Under the pieces are notes generated by a model that did no database searches, had not been told where the DNA came from, and saw only the letters and a list, made by a program, of their open reading frames with translations. A stretch of DNA of 14,927 nucleotides from JAMCXS01 sp964459065 (lineage in GTDB: Bacteria; Acidobacteriota; Terriglobia; UBA7540): NCBI GenBank assembly GCA_964459065.1, contig CAYWMN010000075.1, forward strand, positions 1 through 14,927, given 5' to 3'. The translations under genes and the position numbers were made by a program. Of the stretch, positions 1 through 8,056 are shown in pieces. Each line of letters opens with the position of its first letter. Position 1 is the stretch's first letter.

Positions 1-2892
1 GCTTTTTTGCGCAACGTTATGCACCGGGATCTTTCCCAACTGGAATTCCTTGATTCGGAGACCCAAAAGCGCCCCGCGCGCAGTGACCACACTTTTACCT
101 GGAAGGTGAAGAACCTAAACCTGGGGGACGGCAGCTACCGCATTGAAGTTGCGGTGGACGGCAGCCAGGTTGACGGTTACAGCGAATTCGTCAAGGTTCC
201 CGACCAGTGGACGCGGGATTACCAAAGCCTGCGCTCGCGGAACAATTCCGCGCAAATGGTTGACGAAGTTCTTTGGGTTCTGCTGAGCCTGGCGATGCTG
301 GTGATCCTGATTCGGCGCCTGCGCGACCACGATGTGCCGCTGCGGATGGCGGCGTTGTTCGGTCTGGTGGCGACGGTGCTGTATTTTCTGGGGCAGTTGA
401 ATTCGTATTCGATGAGCCAGTTCGGCTATCAGACAACGGATTCGTATTCCAGTTTCATGGCCGGTTATTTTTTGAACGCAGCCATGAGTGCGCTGGGAGT
501 GGGCGCTTTTATCTTTTTGATTGTCGCGGCCGCCGAGCCCGTTTACCGCGAGGGCTTTCCGCGGCTCACCTCGATTCGTCGCACGCTGAGCTGGCGGGGT
601 TTGCGTTCACGCTCGTTTTTCATGGCCAACGTGGTGGGCATCACGCTGACCTTTTTCTTCTTTGCCTATCAGACGGTTTTCTATTTGGCCGCGGACAAAT
701 TGGGCGCCTGGGCTCCCGCCGACATTCCGTTCTCAAACCTGTTGAACACCAGCATCCCGTGGGTCTCAGTGCTTTTTATCGGTTTCTTCCCGGCGGTTTC
801 CGAGGAGATGCAGTTCCGGGCTTTCGGCATCCCGTTCCTGGAGAAAGTCTTCCGGTCACGGGCGGCGGGGCTGATTGGGGCGGCCTTCATCTGGGGATTT
901 CTGCACTCGGCATATCCGAACCAGCCGTTTTTCATTCGGGGAGTCGAGGTGGGATGCGGGGGCATCATTGTGGGCCTGGTGATGCTCCGCTTCGGTGTGA
1001 TTGCCACGCTGATCTGGCACTATTCGGTCGACGCGCTTTACACGGCCTTTCTGCTGCTGCGCTCCTCCAATGATTACTTGAGGGTTTCCGGAGGGCTGAC
1101 GGCCGGAATCATGCTGATTCCTCTGGTCGTGGCCTTGATCTTCTATCTGCGGACGGGCACCTTTGAGGATGAATCCGGCCTGACTAATGAAAACGCAGGA
1201 ATCGTGCGCGCGCCCCAGGCTGCGGAGGTTGCGCCGCCTGCCCCTCGGGCGGGCTACCGGCGCCTCGGCAAATCCCGCCTGCTGGCGGCGGCCCTGCTGG
1301 CCACGGCCTTTGTGGGTGTGGCGCTTCTGCCCGCGTACCGATTTGGACGGGACCTCAAACTCAACTTTGCCCGAACCGAGGCCGTTCGAGCCGCAAGCTC
1401 TTTTCTTCAGCACCAGGGCGTGAAGCCTCAGAGCTACCGGCACGTGGCGTCGCTGGTTGGGAACGTCGATCCGCTGACGCTGCGTTACATGCTGGAGCAC
1501 CTTTCGGTACGCGAGTCGGAACGGATTTACCGACGTGCAACTCTGCTGGAGCTTTGGGAGGTCCGCTTCTTCAGGCCTCTGCAGAAAGAAGAGTACCGCG
1601 TCTATGTGAATCCGGCGGACAACATGGTTTTTGCTTCAAGGCACATTCTTGACGAGGACGCTCCGGGGGCGACGCTCAAACCTGAAGCCGCGAGCGTTCT
1701 GGCGGTGGACTTCCTTCAGCGAAAGGGCTACCGGCTTTCGGACTTTGAACTGCAGAACTCTGAAGCCAGAAAGCGGAAGGCGCGCGAAGACTACACGCTG
1801 ACCTGGCAGGCCAGGCCCGGCGACCCTCTTAACGTCGGCGACGCCCATTTCCGCGTGGCGGTGGATATTGCCGGCGACCAGGTTGTGGGGGTGTCGCGGT
1901 ACTTCAAGCTTCCTCAAGAATGGCAGCGGCAGCGCGAAGCTTCCCATTTGTGGAACATCGTTCTGATGGGTGCTCGCAGCCTGCTGGCGATGTTGTTGGC
2001 GGGGTTGGTGGTGGTCTTTTTTGTGGGGCAGGTCCGCGCCGGCCGCATTCCCTGGAAGCGTTCTCTCTGGGTGGGGGTGGCGCTCGCTGTCTTGGCAGCC
2101 TTGAGTGAGCTGAACAGCCTTCCGTTGATCTACCGGCGGTACCCGACGTCGATTTCATTGGGCAATTTTTGGATCATGACAGGGGCCGGCCTGGTGGTCT
2201 TTCCCCTGCTGGCAGGGATTGTGGGCTGGCTTTTGGTGGGACTGGCTACCAGCTTCTACCCTGAGGGCTGGAAAGTGTTCAAAGGCGCTTCGCGGCGCGT
2301 GTGGCGCTCGGATGCGGTCATCCTTATGATTCTCAGCCTTGCGGCGGCGGCCGCCGCGGTGCGGTTTGATACGATCCTCCAGGACCGTTTCCACCGTTTC
2401 GCTCCCGTGGGAGCAAGCCTGTTCCCTGAGCTGTTGAATACAGCCTCGCCGGGAGTTGCCTTCATCCTCCATGCATTGTTGCTGACCGTTCTATCATCGG
2501 CTTTCGTCGGGATTCTTATTTACATTGTCCGTTATGGGTGGTCCAGGCGCGCCTGGTGGCTTTGGGCTTTGGCTGCGCTTCTGCTGATAAGTTTTGGGCC
2601 GGCCGGCGCTCACTCGGCGCGGGAGTTTCTGGTGGGATGGGTGATGGGCTTTGTCCCCCTGGCGGCGGCTGTTCTGATCGCGCTGTATTTCCTCCGGGAC
2701 AATATCCTGGCCTATATTGGAACGATCTTCTGCCTTGAAGCCGGCGGGCCGCTGGTCAAGCTCCTGTCACAGCCTTCGACCTTCTTTCAATGGAACGGAG
2801 TGCTCTTGCTGGTTCTGTCGTTTGTGGTTCTGGGATGGATTGTGGGTTTGCCTGTGAAGCGGTCCCGCTCAACCGAAGCGCCAGCCGGGTGA
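1..2892 (+). CDS. Duplicated CPBP-family intramembrane protease with PepSY-like extracytoplasmic domains (5' partial)
   Basis: The frame is open to the left edge, so the true start lies outside the window. Residues here are numbered from the TTG codon at position 7. The first unit has the end of a soluble domain (about 13-75), then eight or so membrane segments carrying the three CPBP (Rce1/Abi) motifs: E266-E267-xxx-R271, H300 (in WGFLH) and H338-xxx-D342. These residues form the glutamic-protease-like active site of the family. After a Pro/Ala-rich linker (about 400-418) and a membrane segment (425-444), a second unit follows: soluble domains (about 450-690) and a further membrane bundle (about 695-950). 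The second unit aligns with the first at an offset of roughly 564-571 residues but lacks the motif residues. CPBP proteins are usually 200-350 residues, so this fusion is very large. The soluble domains resemble PepSY-type modules only weakly. Substrate unknown. The gene converges on hyuB, 50 nt away. Confidence 0.85.
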   Translation, partial: AFLRNVMHRDLSQLEFLDSETQKRPARSDHTFTWKVKNLNLGDGSYRIEVAVDGSQVDGYSEFVKVPDQWTRDYQSLRSRNNSAQMVDEVLWVLLSLAMLVILIRRLRDHDVPLRMAALFGLVATVLYFLGQLNSYSMSQFGYQTTDSYSSFMAGYFLNAAMSALGVGAFIFLIVAAAEPVYREGFPRLTSIRRTLSWRGLRSRSFFMANVVGITLTFFFFAYQTVFYLAADKLGAWAPADIPFSNLLNTSIPWVSVLFIGFFPAVSEEMQFRAFGIPFLEKVFRSRAAGLIGAAFIWGFLHSAYPNQPFFIRGVEVGCGGIIVGLVMLRFGVIATLIWHYSVDALYTAFLLLRSSNDYLRVSGGLTAGIMLIPLVVALIFYLRTGTFEDESGLTNENAGIVRAPQAAEVAPPAPRAGYRRLGKSRLLAAALLATAFVGVALLPAYRFGRDLKLNFARTEAVRAASSFLQHQGVKPQSYRHVASLVGNVDPLTLRYMLEHLSVRESERIYRRATLLELWEVRFFRPLQKEEYRVYVNPADNMVFASRHILDEDAPGATLKPEAASVLAVDFLQRKGYRLSDFELQNSEARKRKAREDYTLTWQARPGDPLNVGDAHFRVAVDIAGDQVVGVSRYFKLPQEWQRQREASHLWNIVLMGARSLLAMLLAGLVVVFFVGQVRAGRIPWKRSLWVGVALAVLAALSELNSLPLIYRRYPTSISLGNFWIMTGAGLVVFPLLAGIVGWLLVGLATSFYPEGWKVFKGASRRVWRSDAVILMILSLAAAAAAVRFDTILQDRFHRFAPVGASLFPELLNTASPGVAFILHALLLTVLSSAFVGILIYIVRYGWSRRAWWLWALAALLLISFGPAGAHSAREFLVGWVMGFVPLAAAVLIALYFLRDNILAYIGTIFCLEAGGPLVKLLSQPSTFFQWNGVLLLVLSFVVLGWIVGLPVKRSRSTEAPAG

Positions 2893-2942
2893 GCTTGAAC
2901 TGTGCGAGGGCGGGCAACTGAAGGCCTCGCGATTGGCCGGTT

Positions 2943-4523
2943 CTATCGTTTTCCCCAGCCCCCGCCGCCGGGAGTTTGAATCTTCAGAACGCTTCCAGCG
3001 GGGGCGGAAAAAGTAGTTTTGGAGGGCAATTTCCTGCTCCTGCCGCCGGAGGTCAGCTTGTTGGTTCCGGGCTGGCCCGCTTCGCCCCCGGCCAGTCCGT
3101 AAGGACGAAAACGGCGGCGGTCTGAAAGAATGCTGCCGCGCACTTGGGTCAGGAACTCGATTTCCCGAATGATGCCCTCGCCCCCGCGGAACAGCCCCTT
3201 ACCGCCGGAATTGCGCCGCAGAGACGTCCGGCGCACGCGCACCGGAAAATGCGATTCCAGAGCTTCGACCGGGGTGTTCAAAGAATTGGTCATGTGCGTG
3301 TGAATGCCGCTTAAGCCGTCGGCCGTAGGCCGCGCTCCCATTCCACCGGCGATCGTTTCGTAATAGGCAAAGGGGCGTCCTGTCACGGGATCAATTCCGC
3401 CGAAGGAAAGGTTATTCATGCTGCCGGAGCTTGCCGCCGGAATCCGTTGAGGCAGGGCTTGGGCGAGAGCCCGGAACAGCACGTCGACAATCCGCTGCGA
3501 GGTTTCAACGTTGCCCGCGGCCACCGCAGCCGGCGGGCGCGCATTAACTACGCTGCCTTCCGGGGCAAGAATCGTGATGGGTTCCATCAGAGCTGCGCAG
3601 GCGGGAACGTCTTCGCCCAGCAGGCAGCGAAATACGTAAAACACAGCGGAGGCCGTGATGGCGAGCACCGCGTTCACTCCGCCGCGGCATTGCGGCGAAC
3701 TGCCGGCAAAGTCAACAACCGCGCTGCCGCGCCGGATTCGGATGGCTACTTGCAGGCGAACCGGGTCGGGCCCGTAGCCGTCATCGTCGAGAAAATCTTC
3801 TGCCCGGTAGTCGCCTGCGGGAATCTGGCTCAGCGCGCGCCGCATCAGCTTTGCCGAGTACTGCTGAAGGGCTTCCAGGTAAAGACTCAGCTTGCGGCGT
3901 CCGTATTTGCGGAGCGTTTCTTCCAGTCGCCGCGCCCCCAGCCGGCAGGCCGCAACCTGGGCCATCAAGTCGCCTTCGCGTTCGCCCGGAGTTCGCACGT
4001 TCGCCAGCAGCATTGACAAAATGTCTTTTTGAATCCTGCCCGCCCGCGCCAGAAACACCGGCGGCATCCGGAAGCCTTCCTGGTAGATTTCTTCATGGAG
4101 TCCCATGGAGGCTGGTTGAGCGCCTCCAATATCCGAATGATGCGCGCGGTCCGCGACGTAGAACTGTGGCTTGCGTCCGGCCGCGAGTTTGCCGCCCGCT
4201 CCGAAAACAGGCATGACCAGAGTGATATCCGGAAGATGCGTGCCTCCGGCAAACGGATCGTTCAACATGGCGATGTCGCCGGGTCCCAGCGGCAGGGCCT
4301 CAATCGCCGCCGCCACCGATTGCGGCATCGAGCCCAGATGCACCGGCATATGGTCACCCATCGCCGCCACGCGGCCGCGGCCGTCGAAAACCGCGCAGGA
4401 ATAATCCCGGCGCTCTTTGATGTTGGGGGAGAAAGCCGTGCGGCCGAGAGCCGCCCCCATCTCTTCCGCTATGGAGTGAAAGAGATTCTTGAAGATTTCG
4501 AGAGTTGCAGGATCAATGGCCAT
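2943..4523 (-). CDS. hyuB: Hydantoinase B / oxoprolinase-type subunit (HyuB family)
   Basis: This is the B subunit of the ATP-dependent N-methylhydantoinase, 5-oxoprolinase and acetophenone/acetone carboxylase superfamily, a cytoplasmic enzyme working with HyuA. The 526-residue length is normal for the family. Motifs in order: SPNIKERRDYSCAVFD (32-47), HMPVHLGSMP (58-67), NDPFAGGTHLPDIT (88-101) and RAHHSDIGG (126-134). The C-terminus has the family's GG-rich region, and the protein ends in PGGGGWGKR. The ATG start overlaps the end of hyuA by 11 nt, which points to translational coupling in one transcript. The substrate cannot be read from the sequence: hydantoin, 5-oxoproline and carboxylase-type roles all share these motifs, and no transporter or other catabolic gene is beside it to help. 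Confidence 0.9.
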   Translation of the reverse strand: MAIDPATLEIFKNLFHSIAEEMGAALGRTAFSPNIKERRDYSCAVFDGRGRVAAMGDHMPVHLGSMPQSVAAAIEALPLGPGDIAMLNDPFAGGTHLPDITLVMPVFGAGGKLAAGRKPQFYVADRAHHSDIGGAQPASMGLHEEIYQEGFRMPPVFLARAGRIQKDILSMLLANVRTPGEREGDLMAQVAACRLGARRLEETLRKYGRRKLSLYLEALQQYSAKLMRRALSQIPAGDYRAEDFLDDDGYGPDPVRLQVAIRIRRGSAVVDFAGSSPQCRGGVNAVLAITASAVFYVFRCLLGEDVPACAALMEPITILAPEGSVVNARPPAAVAAGNVETSQRIVDVLFRALAQALPQRIPAASSGSMNNLSFGGIDPVTGRPFAYYETIAGGMGARPTADGLSGIHTHMTNSLNTPVEALESHFPVRVRRTSLRRNSGGKGLFRGGEGIIREIEFLTQVRGSILSDRRRFRPYGLAGGEAGQPGTNKLTSGGRSRKLPSKTTFSAPAGSVLKIQTPGGGGWGKR

Positions 4524-6636
4524 TTTGAGTAAGAACCAGATTCAGTTGAGTGTCCACGGCGCAGAAAAAATCCGGGGGCACGACCGTGGTGGAACTGTAT
4601 TCGGCCACCACCGCCGGCCCTCGAAAACGGGCTCCTGGGCCAAGCAGTTCCCGATTGTAAAAGGGTGCGGTGAAGAAGCGATTCTTAAACCATACCTTCC
4701 GGCGCGCCACAACGGCTTTCTGAAGATGGTCGCGTTTCGCCTTTCCCGGCCGCTTGGCGAACTTGGGTTTGGGGGTCGGAATGGTCAGCCGCAACCGCAG
4801 ATTGACCACTTCCAGACTCTGGCGCTCATGGGCATAACCGTAGGTTTTTGCGTGCAAGCGCTTAAAGTCCCGAGGAAATTCGGTGGAGAAGGGAACCTTC
4901 AGTTCGTAAGATTGGCCCTGGTAGCGCACGTCGAGGTGCTTTTCTACTTGGATGGGGCCGGCAGGGAATCGGTCGCGTCGGATTTCGGCGCGGGCTTCAC
5001 GTTCCAGCCGCCGGAAGCGGCCGGCCAGATCCCTCACAAAGCGATTGAAGACGGACGACGGACCGCGCTGGGCGACTGCGGGAACGGGCAGCAGGATGGA
5101 TTGCGAAACATCTCTGACAAGATCGGCCAGAAGAACGCCCAGCGCGGAGAACGCTCCCGGGTTGGGCGGAACGATGATTTGGGCGACGCGGAGCGCGCGT
5201 CCCAAGTCCGCGCAGTGCAATCCTCCGGCGCCGCCGAAGGCGACCAGGGTGAAATCGCGTGGATCATAGCCGCGCGCAACCGAAATCACGCGCAGCGCTC
5301 TTTCCATATTGGCGTTGGCCACGGCGACGATTCCGCGCGCCAGATGCGTGGGACTCTGGAATGGGGTTTTCGCCGCCAGCCCTTTTCCCCTCTGCCCGCG
5401 GAGGAAACGGCGAAAGCCGTTTTCCGTAGCTTCAGCGTCCAGGGGAAAAGTTCCGCCCAGAAAGTGCTGCGGGTCAAGGCGTCCCAGCATCAGGTTGGCG
5501 TCGGTTACGGTGAGCCGGCGTCCGCCGCGGCCGTAGCAAACCGGACCCGGCGTGGCTCCGGCACTCTCCGGGCCCACCCGCAGCGCGCCTCCCTCATCAA
5601 GGCGCACCAGCGAGCCGCCTCCGGCGCCCACCGACCGCACGTCGACCACGGGAACCGCCACGGGCAGGTCGCCGAGCGTGGTTTCATTCGTCACGGGCGG
5701 ACGGCCGTCGACCAGGCACACGTCGGTTGACGTGCCTCCCATGTCAAAAGTGATGGCCTGCCGAATTTCCAGTCGTTCCATCAGCCCTGCGGCCGCTGAC
5801 ACGCCTCCGGCAGGCCCTGACAGAATTGTGCGCACGGGCTCCCGCGCCGCGCGGGCGGCTGTTGTGATGCCGCCGCTCGATTCCATCACGAAAACGCGAA
5901 CTCCCTCGCCAGCCTTGCCGCGCGCAGGATGAGGGCCGCGGCCCAGGCCCAAGGAAGCTTTTTGCTCCAGCTCGGCGAGGTAGGCTCCGATGCGCGGCAC
6001 CAGGAAAGCGTTGATCGCCACGGCAGAAAGCCGTTCGTACTCCCGAAACTCCGGCAAAATCTGGTGCGAGGCTGAAATGGGAATCCCCAGGGTTTGAAGC
6101 TCCCGCAAAACCCGCTGTTCGTTGGTGGGATTGGCGAATGCAAACAGCAGGCACAGCGCGACCGATTCGGCTCGGCAGCCTTTCAGCCGATGGCAAAGGT
6201 CCTGGAGGTCCCGGCGGGTGGGGCTCTTTAAAATGCTTCCGTCTGCGGACGTTCGTTCCGCCAGGCCAAAACGCATCTTGCGTGGAACCAGCGGCGCGGC
6301 GCGGCGGACGTCCAGGTTGTAAAGCTCGGAACGCGCCTGGCGGCCGATTTCAATCAAATCTTCAAAGCCCCGCGTCGTGACCAGCGCCACGCGCGCGCCC
6401 TGGCGCTCCAGCAGACTGTTGGTGCTGAACGTTGTTCCGTGGATGATTTCGACCAAGTCGGCTGAGGGCGCTTCGGCAACTTGCCGGACGCCTTCCACGA
6501 GGGCCTGGGTCGCCGTGTGCGGCGAGGTGGAGGAACCCGAGAATACTTTGACGACCTTGGTCCGCCCTGCTTCGATCCGGACACAATCTGTGAAGGTGCC
6601 GCCCGTGTCCACGCCGATGCGCATCGTTTTCTTCAT
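4513..6636 (-). CDS. hyuA: Hydantoinase A / oxoprolinase-type ATP-binding subunit (HyuA family)
   Basis: This is the A subunit partner of the downstream hyuB product; the family activates its substrate with ATP for ring opening or carboxylation. The 707-residue length is typical. Visible motifs: the phosphate-binding DTGGTFTD (10-17), HGTTFSTN (66-73), SGPAGG (273-278), a second phosphate-binding loop DMGGTSTD (298-305), GAGGGS (337-342), GPVCYGRGG (364-372), TDANLMLGRL (378-387) and FGGAGGLHCADLGR (467-480). The start is taken at the first ATG; a second ATG four codons in, at 6624, is an alternative, and neither has a strong Shine-Dalgarno sequence. The gene heads a two-gene operon. Substrate unknown; the pair is separated from tsaD by about 154 nt that hold a candidate promoter. 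Confidence 0.9.
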   Translation of the reverse strand: MKKTMRIGVDTGGTFTDCVRIEAGRTKVVKVFSGSSTSPHTATQALVEGVRQVAEAPSADLVEIIHGTTFSTNSLLERQGARVALVTTRGFEDLIEIGRQARSELYNLDVRRAAPLVPRKMRFGLAERTSADGSILKSPTRRDLQDLCHRLKGCRAESVALCLLFAFANPTNEQRVLRELQTLGIPISASHQILPEFREYERLSAVAINAFLVPRIGAYLAELEQKASLGLGRGPHPARGKAGEGVRVFVMESSGGITTAARAAREPVRTILSGPAGGVSAAAGLMERLEIRQAITFDMGGTSTDVCLVDGRPPVTNETTLGDLPVAVPVVDVRSVGAGGGSLVRLDEGGALRVGPESAGATPGPVCYGRGGRRLTVTDANLMLGRLDPQHFLGGTFPLDAEATENGFRRFLRGQRGKGLAAKTPFQSPTHLARGIVAVANANMERALRVISVARGYDPRDFTLVAFGGAGGLHCADLGRALRVAQIIVPPNPGAFSALGVLLADLVRDVSQSILLPVPAVAQRGPSSVFNRFVRDLAGRFRRLEREARAEIRRDRFPAGPIQVEKHLDVRYQGQSYELKVPFSTEFPRDFKRLHAKTYGYAHERQSLEVVNLRLRLTIPTPKPKFAKRPGKAKRDHLQKAVVARRKVWFKNRFFTAPFYNRELLGPGARFRGPAVVAEYSSTTVVPPDFFCAVDTQLNLVLTQNGH

Positions 6637-6684
6637 TTGCCGGCTACCGAATCCCCGGATTCAAAGTTCTTGCCGAAGTTGCCT

Positions 6685-6712
6685 ATTTTAACTGATGCAC
6701 GCTGAAGAACAA
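6685..6712 (-). promoter_or_regulatory. Candidate sigma-70-type promoter for hyuAB
   Basis: Read on the minus strand there is TTGTTC (6707-6712), a 16-nt spacer and TAAAAT (6685-6690), the latter matching five of six positions of the -10 consensus. It lies about 50 nt upstream of the hyuA start in the gap between hyuA and tsaD. The -35 is poor (three of six), so this is a weak prediction. Confidence 0.35.
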
Positions 6713-6790
6713 GCCTGCCGGAAAGGATGAAAGTTTCTCGAGCCTTAGGATGCGAATATCGGGGACAAGGGCAAAATGGAAGATTGCTTG

Positions 6791-7933
6791 TTAGCCGAGC
6801 CCATCGCCCAGGGGGAAAGAGGCGTGCGCCGTCAGCGAGCAGTCCGCAAGCTGGCCGGCCACCAGCCGGTAGTATCCCGCGGCGGCAATCATGGCCGCAT
6901 TGTCGGTGGAAAGCGCCAGCGATGGAAAGAAGACCTTAAAGTTGTGCTCGCGAGCGGCCTCGGCGAAGCGCTCGCGCAGAAGGGAATTGCAGGCCACGCC
7001 GCCGGAAACAAAGACGGTTCCAACACCCGCTTGTGTCGCGGCCGCTACGGTTCGTTGAACCAGATCGGTTACGGCGGCTTCCTGAAAGCTTGCGACCAGG
7101 TCGAGGGTGGTCTGGGAGCATTGGGCCCGAATGTCGTCGCTCGACGGTTTTGCTTTCAGGCCGTTACGCCATGCTTTGCGCTGTTCCGCCTCAGAGACCA
7201 GGGGCGTACCCCGGACGCGGTAGAGAACCGCTGTTTTCAGCCCCGAGAAGCTGAAGTCGAGCTGGTTGCCTTTCATGCGAATCCGGCCGAATTCAAAACC
7301 GTGCGAATCTCCGTGTTTGGCCAGGCGGTCGATGATGGGTCCGCCGGGATAGCCAAGAGCCAGTAACTTGGCGACCTTATCGAAAGCTTCGCCGGCTGCG
7401 TCATCCCGCGTTTGTCCCAGGCGTTGGTAGGAAAAGCGTGAAGAGGTCTCAGAGGCGGCGTTCATTTCGACCCGGTACAGATTGGTGTGCCCGCCGGAAA
7501 CAACCAGTGTGATGTTCGGGAAGCCGGCGTCGGGAACCTCGTCGCCCGATTGTTTTTCCATGGCATTGTGGAGGAGCACGGCGTGAATGTGGCCCTCCAG
7601 ATGGTTGACTCCCACCAGCGGCTTGTGCAGCGAAAGCGCCAGCGCTTTGCCGTAGACTAGCCCCACCAGCAGCGATCCGATCAGTCCCGGACCTTCGGTG
7701 ACCGCGATGCCCTCAATTTCTTCCAGGCCCACGCCCGCCTGCCGGCAGGCTTCATCGACCACTGGAACGATTTTTCGCAAGTGTTCCCGGGAAGCCAGCT
7801 CCGGGACAACGCCGCCGTACTTTTCGTGAATCGGAATCTGCGAGGCGACCACGTTCGACAGGATGCGCGTGCCGTCCGCCACCACGGCGGCCGCCGTCTC
7901 GTCACAGCTCGATTCAATTCCTAAAAGCAACAT
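6791..7933 (-). CDS. tsaD: tRNA N6-adenosine threonylcarbamoyltransferase TsaD
   Basis: TsaD (Gcp/YgjD/Kae1) transfers the threonylcarbamoyl group from TC-AMP to A37 of tRNAs reading ANN codons, giving t6A, with TsaB and TsaE as bacterial partners. The start at 7933 gives MLLLGIESSCDE, matching the family N-terminus; the frame extends to a TTG at 7972 but those 13 residues are not family-like. Motifs: metal ligands H111 and H115 in HLEGH, SGGH (146-149), DDAAGEAFDK (177-186), YPGGP (195-199), FSFSGLKT (227-234), SGGVACN (310-316), and D344 in STDNAAM. At 380 residues it exceeds the usual ~340: from memory of the E. coli protein, about 27 residues are inserted after GLKT (about 240-275) and about 10 before SGGH. 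tsaB and tsaE are not in this window. Confidence 0.97.
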   Translation of the reverse strand: MLLLGIESSCDETAAAVVADGTRILSNVVASQIPIHEKYGGVVPELASREHLRKIVPVVDEACRQAGVGLEEIEGIAVTEGPGLIGSLLVGLVYGKALALSLHKPLVGVNHLEGHIHAVLLHNAMEKQSGDEVPDAGFPNITLVVSGGHTNLYRVEMNAASETSSRFSYQRLGQTRDDAAGEAFDKVAKLLALGYPGGPIIDRLAKHGDSHGFEFGRIRMKGNQLDFSFSGLKTAVLYRVRGTPLVSEAEQRKAWRNGLKAKPSSDDIRAQCSQTTLDLVASFQEAAVTDLVQRTVAAATQAGVGTVFVSGGVACNSLLRERFAEAAREHNFKVFFPSLALSTDNAAMIAAAGYYRLVAGQLADCSLTAHASFPLGDGLG

Positions 7934-7952
7934 CCATTGACCCCAGAGATGT

Positions 7953-7961
7953 ATCTTAGCA
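7953..7961 (-). promoter_or_regulatory. Candidate extended -10 promoter element for tsaD
   Basis: On the minus strand this reads TGCTAAGAT: a TGn extension followed by a -10-like TAAGAT. No good -35 is visible. Transcription would start near 7946, only about a dozen bases before the ATG at 7933. That would exclude the upstream TTG at 7972 as a start. The prediction is weak. Confidence 0.35.
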
Positions 7962-7982
7962 CGGCTGGGCAAAGGTTATGTT

Positions 7983-8012
7983 TTGACTGTACAACGACAT
8001 TGAAGATAGACT
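7983..8012 (+). promoter_or_regulatory. Candidate sigma-70-type promoter for galU
   Basis: TTGACT (7983-7988, five of six -35 positions) is followed by an 18-nt spacer and TAGACT (8007-8012, four of six -10 positions). It lies about 45 nt upstream of the galU GTG. It sits back to back with the tsaD start region, so the two genes share a 123-nt divergent regulatory interval. Confidence 0.45.
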
Positions 8013-8056
8013 GAGCTTTTGCAAAAAGGCTACCTTGGCCGTTCAGGGGGATAACT

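Noticed and set aside
273..1073. 266-codon open frame on the plus strand within the CPBP gene
   Set aside because: The CPBP frame carries the motifs and membrane segments; this alternative frame has an Arg/Gly/Ala-rich composition with no known pattern.
2904..2930. GCGAGG/CCTCGC inverted repeat between the convergent CPBP and hyuB genes
   Set aside because: Only six pairs with a 15-nt loop and no T-run on either strand; too weak to call a terminator.
4489..5730. 413-codon open frame on the plus strand opposite hyuA
   Set aside because: It runs antisense to a fully motif-supported hyuA, has no recognisable domain, and is the kind of long shadow frame expected in G+C-rich coding DNA.
7934..7972. 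13-residue N-terminal extension of TsaD from a TTG
   Set aside because: The family N-terminus begins at the ATG at 7933, and the extension would cover the candidate tsaD promoter.
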